Shown here: positions 40,655 to 48,127 of the stretch, one piece after another
How the letters are laid out: the number at the start of each line of letters is the position of its first letter
Numbering within the stretch: position 1 is the first letter of the stretch
NCBI RefSeq assembly: GCF_002886255.1
Contig: NZ_KZ614149.1
Span: 496,001 to 560,000, forward strand
Origin: Alteribacillus bidgolensis
GTDB taxonomy: Bacteria; Bacillota; Bacilli; Bacillales; Marinococcaceae
Reading direction: 5' to 3'
DNA length: 64,000 nt
Made by a program: the position numbers and the translations under genes
Notes under the pieces: model-generated
Seen by the model: the letters and a program-made list of their open reading frames with translations, nothing else
Databases searched by the model: none
Told to the model about the DNA's origin: nothing

Positions 40655-41293
40655 ATGTTCCAGACAACGTCTTTACTGATACAAAAACATTGGCTCGAAT
40701 ATCGTTCCTTTTACTGGTTTTCCCTTATATTATTATTTATGGGAGTGATTTTTGGAGCAGTTTTAGTTAATAGTTTGTCGCTGCCTTTGAAAAATGACCT
40801 TTATTATTACCTTCAGCAATTCCTTACCCAATTTGAATCCGGAACAGATATTACTGCTCGTCAAATATTTTTACAAAGTATTTCTCACCACGCTGGTTAT
40901 ATAGGCTTAATGTGGGTACTTGGGCTGTCCGTGGCAGGAGTTCCTTTCATATTAATTCTATTGTTTCTTAAAGGAGTCGTTTCTGGATTTACGATTGGAT
41001 TTTTAGTTCAGCAAATGGGAAGCGGTGGATTTTTTCTAGCTTTTGCCTCCATTTTGCCGCAAAATATAATCGTAATTCCTGCTTATATGATCATGGCAGT
41101 AACTTCTATCGGAATATCATTAAGCATTATAAAACATTTATTTAAACAAAGCCGTTCTACTCCAGTGCCTGCGGTAATCTTAAAATCGGTAATTATATCT
41201 GGAGGAATTCTATTACTTCTCAGCGGTGCTGCAGCAATAGAAGGCTTTTTATCTCCTGCGATGATGAGAAATGTGATAGAGTGGGCAATTTAA
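40655..41293 (+). CDS. spoIIM: Stage II sporulation protein M
   Basis: The 212-aa protein has a cytoplasmic start and five hydrophobic segments, including LILLFMGVIFGAVLVNSL and HHAGYIGLMWVLGLSVAGVP. It is part of the SpoIIDMP machine that thins septal peptidoglycan and drives engulfment in the mother cell. AGGGAGGCAG precedes the ATG. The gene order nudF-spoIIM-fur is as in Bacillus. Confidence 0.92.
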   Translation: MFQTTSLLIQKHWLEYRSFYWFSLILLFMGVIFGAVLVNSLSLPLKNDLYYYLQQFLTQFESGTDITARQIFLQSISHHAGYIGLMWVLGLSVAGVPFILILLFLKGVVSGFTIGFLVQQMGSGGFFLAFASILPQNIIVIPAYMIMAVTSIGISLSIIKHLFKQSRSTPVPAVILKSVIISGGILLLLSGAAAIEGFLSPAMMRNVIEWAI

Positions 41294-41301
41294 TTCTCAT
41301 T

Positions 41302-41316
41302 TTATAATCATTTTAA
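41302..41316. promoter_or_regulatory. Probable PerR box upstream of fur
   Basis: TTATAATCATTTTAA matches the PerR operator TTATAATNATTATAA with one mismatch. In B. subtilis fur is PerR-regulated, so peroxide-responsive control is plausible. Confidence 0.55.
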
Positions 41317-41321
41317 TTTAA

Positions 41322-41339
41322 TGATAATTATTATTATCA
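41322..41339. promoter_or_regulatory. Fur box next to the fur promoter
   Basis: TGATAATTATTATTATCA contains overlapping matches to TGATAATNATTATCA and ends one base before the -35 hexamer, an ideal place for repression. Confidence 0.7.
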
Positions 41340-41340
41340 T

Positions 41341-41369
41341 TTGACACTCTTCCCAGCTGTCATTATAAT
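41341..41369 (+). promoter_or_regulatory. Consensus sigma-A promoter of fur
   Basis: TTGACA (41341-41346), 17-bp spacer and TATAAT (41364-41369): both hexamers perfect. Confidence 0.88.
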
Positions 41370-41403
41370 AAAAACGTAGCCGCTTATCAGGGGGAGGGTA
41401 AAC

Positions 41404-41898
41404 ATGGAGCAAAGAATCGATAGGATTAAGAAGCAACTTCATTCTCAAAGTTATAAACTAACGCCCCAAAGGGAAGCGACTGTAAGGGTGCTTCTTGAAC
41501 ATGAAGAGGATCATCTGAGTGCAGAAGATGTTTATCTGCTCGTGAAAGAAAAAGCTCCGGAAATTGGATTAGCTACCGTGTATCGTACACTTGAGTTACT
41601 TAATGAATTAGAAGTCGTGGATAAAATAAATTTTGGGGACGGTGTGTCCCGTTATGACCTTCGTAAAGAAGGAGCTGATCATTTTCACCATCATCTTGTC
41701 TGTATAGAATGTGGTTCAGTAGATGAAATTCAAGAAGATTTGTTAGGTGATGTTGAAAAAGTAGTCGAAAGAGATTGGCATTTTAAAATTAAAGATCACC
41801 GTTTAACATTTCATGGTGTTTGTCATCGCTGTCAAGAAAATGGGGATTCAGAGAAAAAAAATCAATCTCCAGAAAAAGCAATTAATAAAGTGCGCTAA
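41404..41898 (+). CDS. fur: Ferric uptake regulator Fur
   Basis: The 164-aa protein has a winged-helix N-terminus (LTPQREATVRVLLEHEEDHLSAEDVYLLV, IGLATVYRTLELL) and a metal-binding dimerisation domain with DHFHHHLVCIECGSVDEI and a second structural zinc pair CHRC. It represses iron uptake genes when iron is plentiful. The C-terminal 15 residues are a charged extension beyond B. subtilis Fur. It is likely autoregulated through the Fur and PerR sites described upstream. The synteny spoIIM-fur-yqzK-xerD separates it from PerR and Zur. Confidence 0.93.
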   Translation: MEQRIDRIKKQLHSQSYKLTPQREATVRVLLEHEEDHLSAEDVYLLVKEKAPEIGLATVYRTLELLNELEVVDKINFGDGVSRYDLRKEGADHFHHHLVCIECGSVDEIQEDLLGDVEKVVERDWHFKIKDHRLTFHGVCHRCQENGDSEKKNQSPEKAINKVR

Positions 41899-41928
41899 AA
41901 CCTTTTCGTCAGGAAGAGGTTTTTTATT
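41897..41928 (+). terminator. Terminator of fur
   Basis: AAACCTTTTCG and AAGAGGTTT pair loosely around TCAGG, followed by TTTTATTTG. Confidence 0.65.
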
Positions 41929-41933
41929 TGTTC

Positions 41934-42012
41934 TATTTTAGGAAAATTTAACTTTGCTAAAGGAATAAAGCATAAGTAAAGACTAAATTTTTTGCCAAAG
42001 CAAGTTTTTCAA
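41934..42012 (+). repeat. Bipartite palindromic repeat, copy 9 (diverged)
   Basis: ATTTTAGGAAAATTTAAC, TTTGCTAAAGGAATAAAGCATAAG and GCCAAAGCAAGTTTTTC mark both halves; the centre is shortened. Confidence 0.72.
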
Positions 42013-42071
42013 ACATATGCTTAAAATTTATTTATCTAAATCAATTTCATAAGTGCTATTTTGTTTATCAA

Positions 42072-42307
42072 AAACGAACATTATATTGATTGTAGCGGAA
42101 GGCGGCGACTGCGGGATAAGCTTGAGCTGAAGACCCCGCAGGCAGCTTGCTGCCGAGGAGGCTGAAGCGAAGCCCGCGGCAAAGAAGACACTACGACAAC
42201 GAACAAAGTGAGTTGGAGTAGATGTCGCGCTTGTACCCCGAGGGTGAAAGCGTCCGTCTGAAACGAAAATCGAACGATAGCGAAGGGATTTTATATGATG
42301 TTCGTTT
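42072..42307. mobile_element. MITE-like element of about 235 bp with 15-bp terminal inverted repeats
   Basis: AAACGAACATTATAT (42072-42086) and ATATGATGTTCGTTT (42293-42307) are inverted repeats with one mismatch. The interior is unusually GC-rich (TGTAGCGGAAGGCGGCGACT, GACCCCGCAGGCAGC, GAGGAGGCTGAAGCGAAG, AAAGCGTCCGTCTGAAACG) and resembles a family of structured intergenic repeats known throughout Bacillaceae. No plausible gene is encoded. Target-site duplications are not obvious. It lies between fur and yqzK. Confidence 0.7.
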
Positions 42308-42455
42308 ATAATGATATAGAAATGAATGATGAAATTCATTCATCTATATACGGAATAGCTGGTCTGTTCACTCAGGAAATTTATAAGGATACGTATAATA
42401 AAGGTTGTTTTTGTCATAGATAATTCATAGCTGTGTTAGAAAGGAGGAATTCATA

Positions 42456-42641
42456 ATGGAAAAGTGGATGTCATATGGGGTAGAAACAATTAAAATTTTC
42501 GTTATTTTTATAGTGTGCCTTTTAGCTTTTTATTATGGTATTCTATGGTTAAGTGATAGTTATGAAGCAGATGAACGACTAAATAAGCCAGAGAAAAATT
42601 ATGAGGAAGTTAAAATAAATAGTAAAATTAGTTTTTATTAA
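42456..42641 (+). CDS. yqzK: YqzK (DUF4227) small membrane protein
   Basis: The 61-aa protein has one membrane helix (about 11-31, IKIFVIFIVCLLAFYYGILW) and a polar C-terminus. Its position between fur and xerD and its length match YqzK of Bacillus. Function unknown. A strong AAAGGAGGAATT precedes the ATG. Confidence 0.82.
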   Translation: MEKWMSYGVETIKIFVIFIVCLLAFYYGILWLSDSYEADERLNKPEKNYEEVKINSKISFY

Positions 42642-42668
42642 GACAACTATATCAAGGGGGAAAGGGAT

Positions 42669-43556
42669 TTGCAGCATGACGTATTAGATTTTCTCCACTA
42701 TTGTCAAGTTGAAAAAGGATTATCTGAAAATACGATTAGCTCTTATAAAAGAGATTTACTTAACTATATTTCTCATTTAGAGAAAAATTATTTAAAAGAC
42801 ATAGAACAAATAGAGAGATCTCATATTGTTGACTTTCTATTTACAATGAAAGAAAATGGACGCTCTACCTCTACCATAGCAAGAACGATTTCATCTATAC
42901 GTGCCTTCCACCAATTTTTGTTAAGGGACCAGAGATTAAAAAAAGACCCTTCTGAGTTAGTTGAAATACCAAAGGGAGAGAAAAAATTACCAGATGTGCT
43001 TTCTGCCTCAGAAGTAGAAAAATTGTTATCTGCCAGTGAAGGTGTTACTGCATTTGATCTTAGAAATAAAGCTATGCTTGAATTAATGTACGCAACAGGT
43101 CTTCGAGTGACTGAACTTTGTGAGCTTGAAGTTGGTGATATCCATTTGCAAATGGGATTTGTACATTGTATCGGAAAAGGTAATAAAGAAAGAATCATTC
43201 CGCTTGGTAAAATGGCGCAAGAGGCATTAGAGCAGTACATACATAAAGGCCGGTCTTTTTTAATGAAAAAGAAAAGGCATGACGTTTTGTTTGTAAATCA
43301 TCATGGAAACCAGTTATCGAGACAAGGATTTTGGAAAATATTAAAGACTGCTTCAGAGAAAGCCAATATCCAAAAAAAATTAACTCCTCACACACTTCGT
43401 CACTCGTTTGCTACTCATCTTCTAGAAAATGGTGCCGATTTACGAGCGGTGCAAGAAATGTTAGGGCATGCTGATATCTCCACAACACAAATCTATACCC
43501 ACGTTTCTAACCATAAATTAAAAGATGTCTACATCCATTTCCATCCTAGAGCATGA
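42669..43556 (+). CDS. xerD: Site-specific tyrosine recombinase XerD
   Basis: The 295-aa recombinase has an N-terminal SAM-like DNA-binding domain (1-90) and a catalytic domain with the Arg in ATGLRVTELCEL, Lys region IGKGNKERIIPLG, HTLRHSFATHLLENGADLRAVQEMLGH (His-x-x-Arg and second His) and the nucleophile Tyr in TTQIYTHV. With XerC or CodV it resolves chromosome dimers. It starts with TTG, supported by AAGGGGGAAAGGG. Gene order with deoB downstream is the Bacillus ripX arrangement. Confidence 0.94.
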   Translation: MQHDVLDFLHYCQVEKGLSENTISSYKRDLLNYISHLEKNYLKDIEQIERSHIVDFLFTMKENGRSTSTIARTISSIRAFHQFLLRDQRLKKDPSELVEIPKGEKKLPDVLSASEVEKLLSASEGVTAFDLRNKAMLELMYATGLRVTELCELEVGDIHLQMGFVHCIGKGNKERIIPLGKMAQEALEQYIHKGRSFLMKKKRHDVLFVNHHGNQLSRQGFWKILKTASEKANIQKKLTPHTLRHSFATHLLENGADLRAVQEMLGHADISTTQIYTHVSNHKLKDVYIHFHPRA

Positions 43557-43615
43557 AAGTTTAAAGCAAATGTTATTATCAACGGTTAAAACTACATTAT
43601 GGAAAAGGTGATAAA

Positions 43616-44803
43616 ATGTCAAATTATCATTTCAAACGAATATTTGTCATCGTTATGGATTCCGTTGGAATTGGAGAAGCTCCCGACGCGAAAGAGTATA
43701 ATGATAAAGGGGCTGATACTTTAGGTCACATTGCTGAAAAAATGAATGGTCTCCATATGCCTCATATGGAAAAACTGGGGATTGGAAATATTAAAAACAC
43801 AGCTGGAATAGAAGCAGTAGATCAGCCGCAAGCTCACACCGGTATAATGGAGGAAGCTTCTCATAGCAAGGATACAATGACAGGACATTGGGAAATTATG
43901 GGACTTCATATCAAGGAACCTTTTCGCACTTTTCCGGATGGTTTTCCAAAAGAGCTTATTTCGAAACTAGAGCAGGAAACGGGACGTAAAATAATTGGAA
44001 ACAAAGTTGCCTCTGGCACAGAAATTATTAAAGAGCTTGGCGGCGAGCATATGTCATCTGGAGCTCTTATCGTTTATACATCCGCTGATTCTGTACTGCA
44101 AATAGCCGCACATGAAGACGTTGTGCCGATTGAAGAACTATACGATATTTGTGAAAAAGCGAGAGCAATGACTTATGAATCGCCTTATATGATTGGTAGG
44201 GTTATTGCACGGCCGTTCATAGGTCAACCAGGCGCATTTGAAAGAACAGCGAATCGTCACGACTATGCTTTAAAACCTTTTGGCCGTACAGTAATGAATG
44301 AATTAGCGGATAAAGGATTAGACAGCTTAGCAATTGGTAAAATCAGCGATATATATGACGGGGAGGGAGTAACTGAATCCATTAGAACAAGTTCAAATAA
44401 CGACGGCATGGATAAAATTATTCAAACAGCAAATAGAGATTTCACCGGCTTATGCTTTTTAAACTTGGTAGATTTTGATGCTAAGTTTGGGCATAGAAGA
44501 GATCCTTTAGGTTATGGAAAGGCACTTGAAGAGTTTGATGAAAGACTGCCTGACTTAATGGAAGAATGCCGAAGGGAAGATGTCATCATAATTACAGCAG
44601 ACCATGGAAACGATCCTGTCCACCACGGAACCGACCATACTAGAGAATTAGTACCATTGCTTGTTTATACCCCGGCATATACACCTGGAAATGACTTAGG
44701 AGTAAGAAAAACGTTTGCAGATATTGGTGCTACTTTGGCTGATAATTTTAACGTTAAACGCCCGGAAAATGGTACAAGCTTTTTGAAAAACATTACGAAA
44801 TAA
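43616..44803 (+). CDS. deoB: Phosphopentomutase
   Basis: The 395-aa alkaline phosphatase-superfamily enzyme has VIVMDSVGIGEAPDA (metal Asp), the phosphorylated Thr in SKDTMTGHWE, DFDAKFGHRRDP and ITADHGNDP with HHGTDHTRE. It interconverts ribose or deoxyribose 1- and 5-phosphates in nucleoside salvage. It is followed directly by purine and pyrimidine nucleoside phosphorylase genes whose products it uses. AAAAGGTGATAAA precedes the ATG. Confidence 0.95.
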   Translation: MSNYHFKRIFVIVMDSVGIGEAPDAKEYNDKGADTLGHIAEKMNGLHMPHMEKLGIGNIKNTAGIEAVDQPQAHTGIMEEASHSKDTMTGHWEIMGLHIKEPFRTFPDGFPKELISKLEQETGRKIIGNKVASGTEIIKELGGEHMSSGALIVYTSADSVLQIAAHEDVVPIEELYDICEKARAMTYESPYMIGRVIARPFIGQPGAFERTANRHDYALKPFGRTVMNELADKGLDSLAIGKISDIYDGEGVTESIRTSSNNDGMDKIIQTANRDFTGLCFLNLVDFDAKFGHRRDPLGYGKALEEFDERLPDLMEECRREDVIIITADHGNDPVHHGTDHTRELVPLLVYTPAYTPGNDLGVRKTFADIGATLADNFNVKRPENGTSFLKNITK

Positions 44804-44814
44804 GGGTGATGCAT

Positions 44815-45648
44815 TTGACAACTAAACGCCTCTTAGAAGACGCAGCCGAAACACTTCAAGAAAAAATTGATTTTGAACCAAAAGCAGGGCTGATTTTAGG
44901 TTCCGGGTTAGGAGTATTAGCAGAAGAAATCGAAAATCCTGTAAAGGTGCATTATGAAGACATTCCTGGTTTTCCTGTTTCTACAGTGATAGGACATGCC
45001 GGACAGCTCGTTTTCGGTCGCTTAAAAGGAGTTCCTGTCGTGGCTATGCAAGGAAGGTTCCATTATTATGAAGGCTACACGATGCAGGAGGTAACCTTTC
45101 CTGTCAGAGTTATGCGTGCCCTTGGAGTGGATACTCTGCTTGTCACAAATGCAGCAGGGAGTGTGAATGAATCCTTTTCTCCTGGTCATTTAATGCTTAT
45201 TAAAGATCATTTAAACTTGCAAGGAGATAATCCCCTTCTTGGAAAAAATGATGATACACTAGGGCCAAGATTTCCAGATATGTCATCAGCATACAGCGTG
45301 GAACTCATGGAAGCAGCAAGAAAAGCTGCGTCTTCTCTTAACATTACGTTACAAGAAGGTGTGTACGCTGCAAACACAGGTCCTGCATATGAAACACCAG
45401 CAGAAATAAGAATGATTAGAACATTAGGTGCAGATGCAGTTGGAATGTCAACTGTTCCAGAAGTTACGACTGCTGTTCACGGCGGAATGAAAGTGTTAGG
45501 AATTTCATGTTTGTCCAATATGGCAGCCGGTATTTTAGATCAGCCGCTAAGCCACGATGAAGTAATCGAAACAACTGAAAAGGTAAAAGAAGAATTTCTT
45601 TTGTTAATGAAAGAGATAATACACCAAATGGGTAAGGGAGAGGCTTAG
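44815..45648 (+). CDS. pupG: Purine nucleoside phosphorylase, 6-oxopurine type
   Basis: The 277-aa trimeric-type PNP has LILGSGLGVLAEE, VIGHAGQL, the RFHYYEGY segment, TNAAGSVNESF, TGPAYETPAEI with the purine-contacting Glu and GISCLSNMAAG with the Asn that reads N7/O6. These residues predict guanosine/inosine specificity. TTG at 44815 is the likely start (AAGGGTGAT 7 bp upstream, and an N-terminus that aligns with the next gene's product); GTG 44806 and ATG 44809 are alternatives. The second PNP gene starts 2 bp after the stop. Confidence 0.9.
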   Translation: MTTKRLLEDAAETLQEKIDFEPKAGLILGSGLGVLAEEIENPVKVHYEDIPGFPVSTVIGHAGQLVFGRLKGVPVVAMQGRFHYYEGYTMQEVTFPVRVMRALGVDTLLVTNAAGSVNESFSPGHLMLIKDHLNLQGDNPLLGKNDDTLGPRFPDMSSAYSVELMEAARKAASSLNITLQEGVYAANTGPAYETPAEIRMIRTLGADAVGMSTVPEVTTAVHGGMKVLGISCLSNMAAGILDQPLSHDEVIETTEKVKEEFLLLMKEIIHQMGKGEA

Positions 45649-45649
45649 C

Positions 45650-46471
45650 ATGAATCAATTAGCGGAAAAAGTAACAGAAGCAGCCAATTATCTAGAAGAA
45701 AAAATTGTAAATCAGCCGAAAATTGGTTTAATATTAGGTTCTGGATTAGGTGATTTAGCAGAAGAAATTGAAGCAGCAACTGAAGTTGAATACAGTTCTA
45801 TTCCTTATTTTCCTATTTCTACGGTAGAAGGACATGCAGGAAAATTAGTTATAGGAAATTTACAGGGAAATGTAGTTATAGCTATGCAAGGACGTTTTCA
45901 TTATTATGAAGGTTACAGTATGCAAGAAGTAACATTTCCTGTAAGGGTCATGCAAGCTTTAGGTGTAGAGACACTTCTAGTAACTAATGCTTGCGGTGGG
46001 ATGAATCCTTCATTTCAACCTGGAGATTTAATGGTGATAGAAGACCATATCAATATGACAGGAACAAATCCGTTAATTGGACGAAATGATGAAAAATTGG
46101 GACCGCGTTTTCCTGATATGAGCCAAGCTTATGATAAGTCACTTCAAAAGATTGCAGAAAATGCAGCTGAGTCAATTGGTATATCGGTACAAAAAGGTGT
46201 CTATACAGGGATTTCCGGGCCTGCTTTTATGACGGCAGCTGAATTAATTATGCTGAGACGTTTAGGAGGAGATGTAGTCGGAATGTCTACTGTACCTGAA
46301 GTAATCACAGCCCGGCACGCAGGCCTTAAAGTGCTCGGTATCTCGTGTATTACTGATATGGCAGTAGGAGAGGAAATAGAGGGCGTCTCTCATGAGGAAG
46401 TTATGGAAACAGCCTCTAAAACAAAACCTAAGTTTATTGCTCTTGTAAAACAAATACTTAAAGAGATGTAA
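45650..46471 (+). CDS. Second purine nucleoside phosphorylase with altered base-contact residues
   Basis: The 273-aa protein is clearly a duplicate of its neighbour along the full length (LILGSGLGDLAEEIE, VEGHAGKL, RFHYYEGYSMQEVTFPVRVMQALGVETLLVTNA). At purine-contact positions it differs: SGPAFMTAAE has Met in place of the conserved Glu, and GISCITDMAVG has Asp in place of Asn. In the trimeric family these positions set 6-oxo versus 6-amino preference, so a changed substrate range is likely. GGGAGAGGCTTAGC precedes the ATG. Confidence 0.88.
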   Translation: MNQLAEKVTEAANYLEEKIVNQPKIGLILGSGLGDLAEEIEAATEVEYSSIPYFPISTVEGHAGKLVIGNLQGNVVIAMQGRFHYYEGYSMQEVTFPVRVMQALGVETLLVTNACGGMNPSFQPGDLMVIEDHINMTGTNPLIGRNDEKLGPRFPDMSQAYDKSLQKIAENAAESIGISVQKGVYTGISGPAFMTAAELIMLRRLGGDVVGMSTVPEVITARHAGLKVLGISCITDMAVGEEIEGVSHEEVMETASKTKPKFIALVKQILKEM

Positions 46472-46518
46472 ATTAAACTCTCCTTTAACCGTGAATGATA
46501 GTTATATAGGATGCAGGT

Positions 46519-46608
46519 GATGAAACACTGCTGCAGTATGCAGCAGTGTTTATCTGCGCATTTATCCCCCCTTTCCTCAGAATGTCATAAATGGGAAAAG
46601 GGGGGATA
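46519..46608 (+). terminator. Two strong hairpins between the PNP genes and pdp
   Basis: AACACTGCTGCA and TGCAGCAGTGTT (46522-46551) form a perfect 12-bp stem followed by TATCTG. A second stem pairs TATCCCCCCTTT (from 46563) with AAAGGGGGGATA (to 46607). The first resembles a terminator with a weak T-run; the second may shape the pdp leader. Confidence 0.6.
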
Positions 46609-46630
46609 GAAAAGAAAGGGTGCGTGTAAT

Positions 46631-47935
46631 ATGAGAATGGTGGATATCATTGCAAAAAAACGTGACGGCAGGGAGCTTTCTGATGATGAAATTCGTTGGT
46701 TTGTAAATGGATACAGTAACGAAGAAATCCCAGATTATCAAGCTTCGGCATTTGCAATGGCTTTATACTTTCAAGGGATGACGCAAAAAGAAGCTGCGTC
46801 TCTAACATTTGCGATGGCTGAATCTGGTGATCAGCTTGATTTATCTGAAATCGAAGGGACGAAAGTAGATAAACATTCAACAGGAGGAGTAGGAGATAAA
46901 ACAACCCTTATACTAGGTCCGCTTGTGGCTGCTCTTGGAATTCCTGTTGCAAAAATGTCAGGGAGAGGATTAGGGCATACAGGCGGTACTATTGACAAGC
47001 TCGAATCGTTTAAAGGGTTTCGAACAGAACTGAAGCAAGATGAATTTATCAAGCTTGTAAATGAGAATAAAATAGCACTTGCCGGTCAAAGCGGAAATCT
47101 TACTCCTGCCGATAAAAAGTTATATGCCTTAAGAGATGTGACAGCTACCGTCGATTCCATTCCACTTATAGCTAGTTCTGTAATGAGTAAAAAAATTGCA
47201 GCAGGTGCTGACGCGATCGTATTAGATGTGAAAATGGGGTCCGGGGCATTCATGGAAAATCTAGAGGACGCAAAAGCGTTAGCACAAGCGATGGTTAAAA
47301 TCGGACATTCCTTAAATCGAAAGACGATGGCTGTTATCTCTAATATGGATCAACCTTTAGGACGTCATGTTGGAAATGCCCTCGAAGTAAAAGAAGCGAT
47401 AGAGACCTTAAAAGGACAAGGACCTGATGATCTTCATGAATTAAGCGTTGAATTGGCTGCTCATATGGCAGCAGCAGGCGGAAAAGCTTCGAATGAAAAA
47501 GAAGGCCGTAAGTTGATTGAAGAAGTAATCTCAAATGGCAAAGCTATTGAAAAGATGAAGCTGTTTATTGAAAAACAGGGAGGAGATGCAACGGCAGTAG
47601 ATAATCCGGATTTATTCTGTACAGCAGCCTTTAAAAAGGAAATAAAAGCTCCAAAACCCGGATATGTACAATCAATGCATGCTGCACAAATAGGAAGAGC
47701 AGCTATGGTGTTAGGTGCTGGAAGAGCAACAAAAGATGATATAATTGATCATGCCGTTGGTATAGAGCTTCATAAAAAAATAGGCGATGAGGTAAAAAAA
47801 GATGAATTAATAGCAACATTGCACAGCAATCAGCCAGATACAGAACAAGCCGAAGAGATGGTAAAAAATGCTTTTTCTTTAGTCAAAGCCAAAACAGAAA
47901 AGCCGCTCCTTATTTATGAGACTATTTATAATTAA
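46631..47935 (+). CDS. pdp: Pyrimidine-nucleoside phosphorylase
   Basis: The 434-aa protein has VDKHSTGGVGDKTTL (phosphate-binding loop), SGRGLGHTGGTIDKLES (thymidine phosphorylase signature), ALRDVTATVDSIPLIASSVMSKK and a C-terminal domain. It cleaves uridine and thymidine with phosphate. Paired with deoB and the PNPs it completes a nucleoside catabolic cluster. The start is MRMVDIIAKK; AAAGGGTGCG precedes it. Confidence 0.95.
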   Translation: MRMVDIIAKKRDGRELSDDEIRWFVNGYSNEEIPDYQASAFAMALYFQGMTQKEAASLTFAMAESGDQLDLSEIEGTKVDKHSTGGVGDKTTLILGPLVAALGIPVAKMSGRGLGHTGGTIDKLESFKGFRTELKQDEFIKLVNENKIALAGQSGNLTPADKKLYALRDVTATVDSIPLIASSVMSKKIAAGADAIVLDVKMGSGAFMENLEDAKALAQAMVKIGHSLNRKTMAVISNMDQPLGRHVGNALEVKEAIETLKGQGPDDLHELSVELAAHMAAAGGKASNEKEGRKLIEEVISNGKAIEKMKLFIEKQGGDATAVDNPDLFCTAAFKKEIKAPKPGYVQSMHAAQIGRAAMVLGAGRATKDDIIDHAVGIELHKKIGDEVKKDELIATLHSNQPDTEQAEEMVKNAFSLVKAKTEKPLLIYETIYN

Positions 47936-47949
47936 ATAAGGAAAACATC

Positions 47950-47995
47950 AGGGTCTGTATGGATGCAGTATGACATCTATGCAGACTTTTTTACT
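47950..47995 (+). terminator. Terminator of pdp
   Basis: GTCTGTATGGATG and CATCTATGCAGAC make an imperfect long stem followed by TTTTTTACTG. Confidence 0.78.
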
Positions 47996-48069
47996 GTCTA
48001 AGATCTAAAATGGAAAATATTTATATTAGGCTATCCGGAAAGCAACTTTTCTTATTGTAAAATTTCTTA

Positions 48070-48099
48070 GTATATACGATGAAAATAATGGAAAAAATA
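48070..48099 (+). promoter_or_regulatory. Forespore sigma-F (or sigma-G) promoter of dacF
   Basis: GTATA (48070-48074), a 15-bp spacer and GGAAAAAATA (48090-48099) match the sigma-F consensus GYATA-N15-GGNNANANTR at every fixed position. dacF is known to be a forespore gene in B. subtilis. Confidence 0.82.
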
Positions 48100-48127
48100 A
48101 TCGTATCATTATGGGAGGTGTCTGGAA

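Noticed and set aside
42028..42339. 103-codon minus-strand frame across the TIR-bounded element
   Set aside because: Spans the GC-rich repeat core and its flanks; composition is that of translated repeat and there is no ribosome binding site.
42669..43556. Tyrosine recombinase as a phage or ICE integrase
   Set aside because: Length, motifs and the yqzK-xerD-deoB context identify it as chromosomal XerD.
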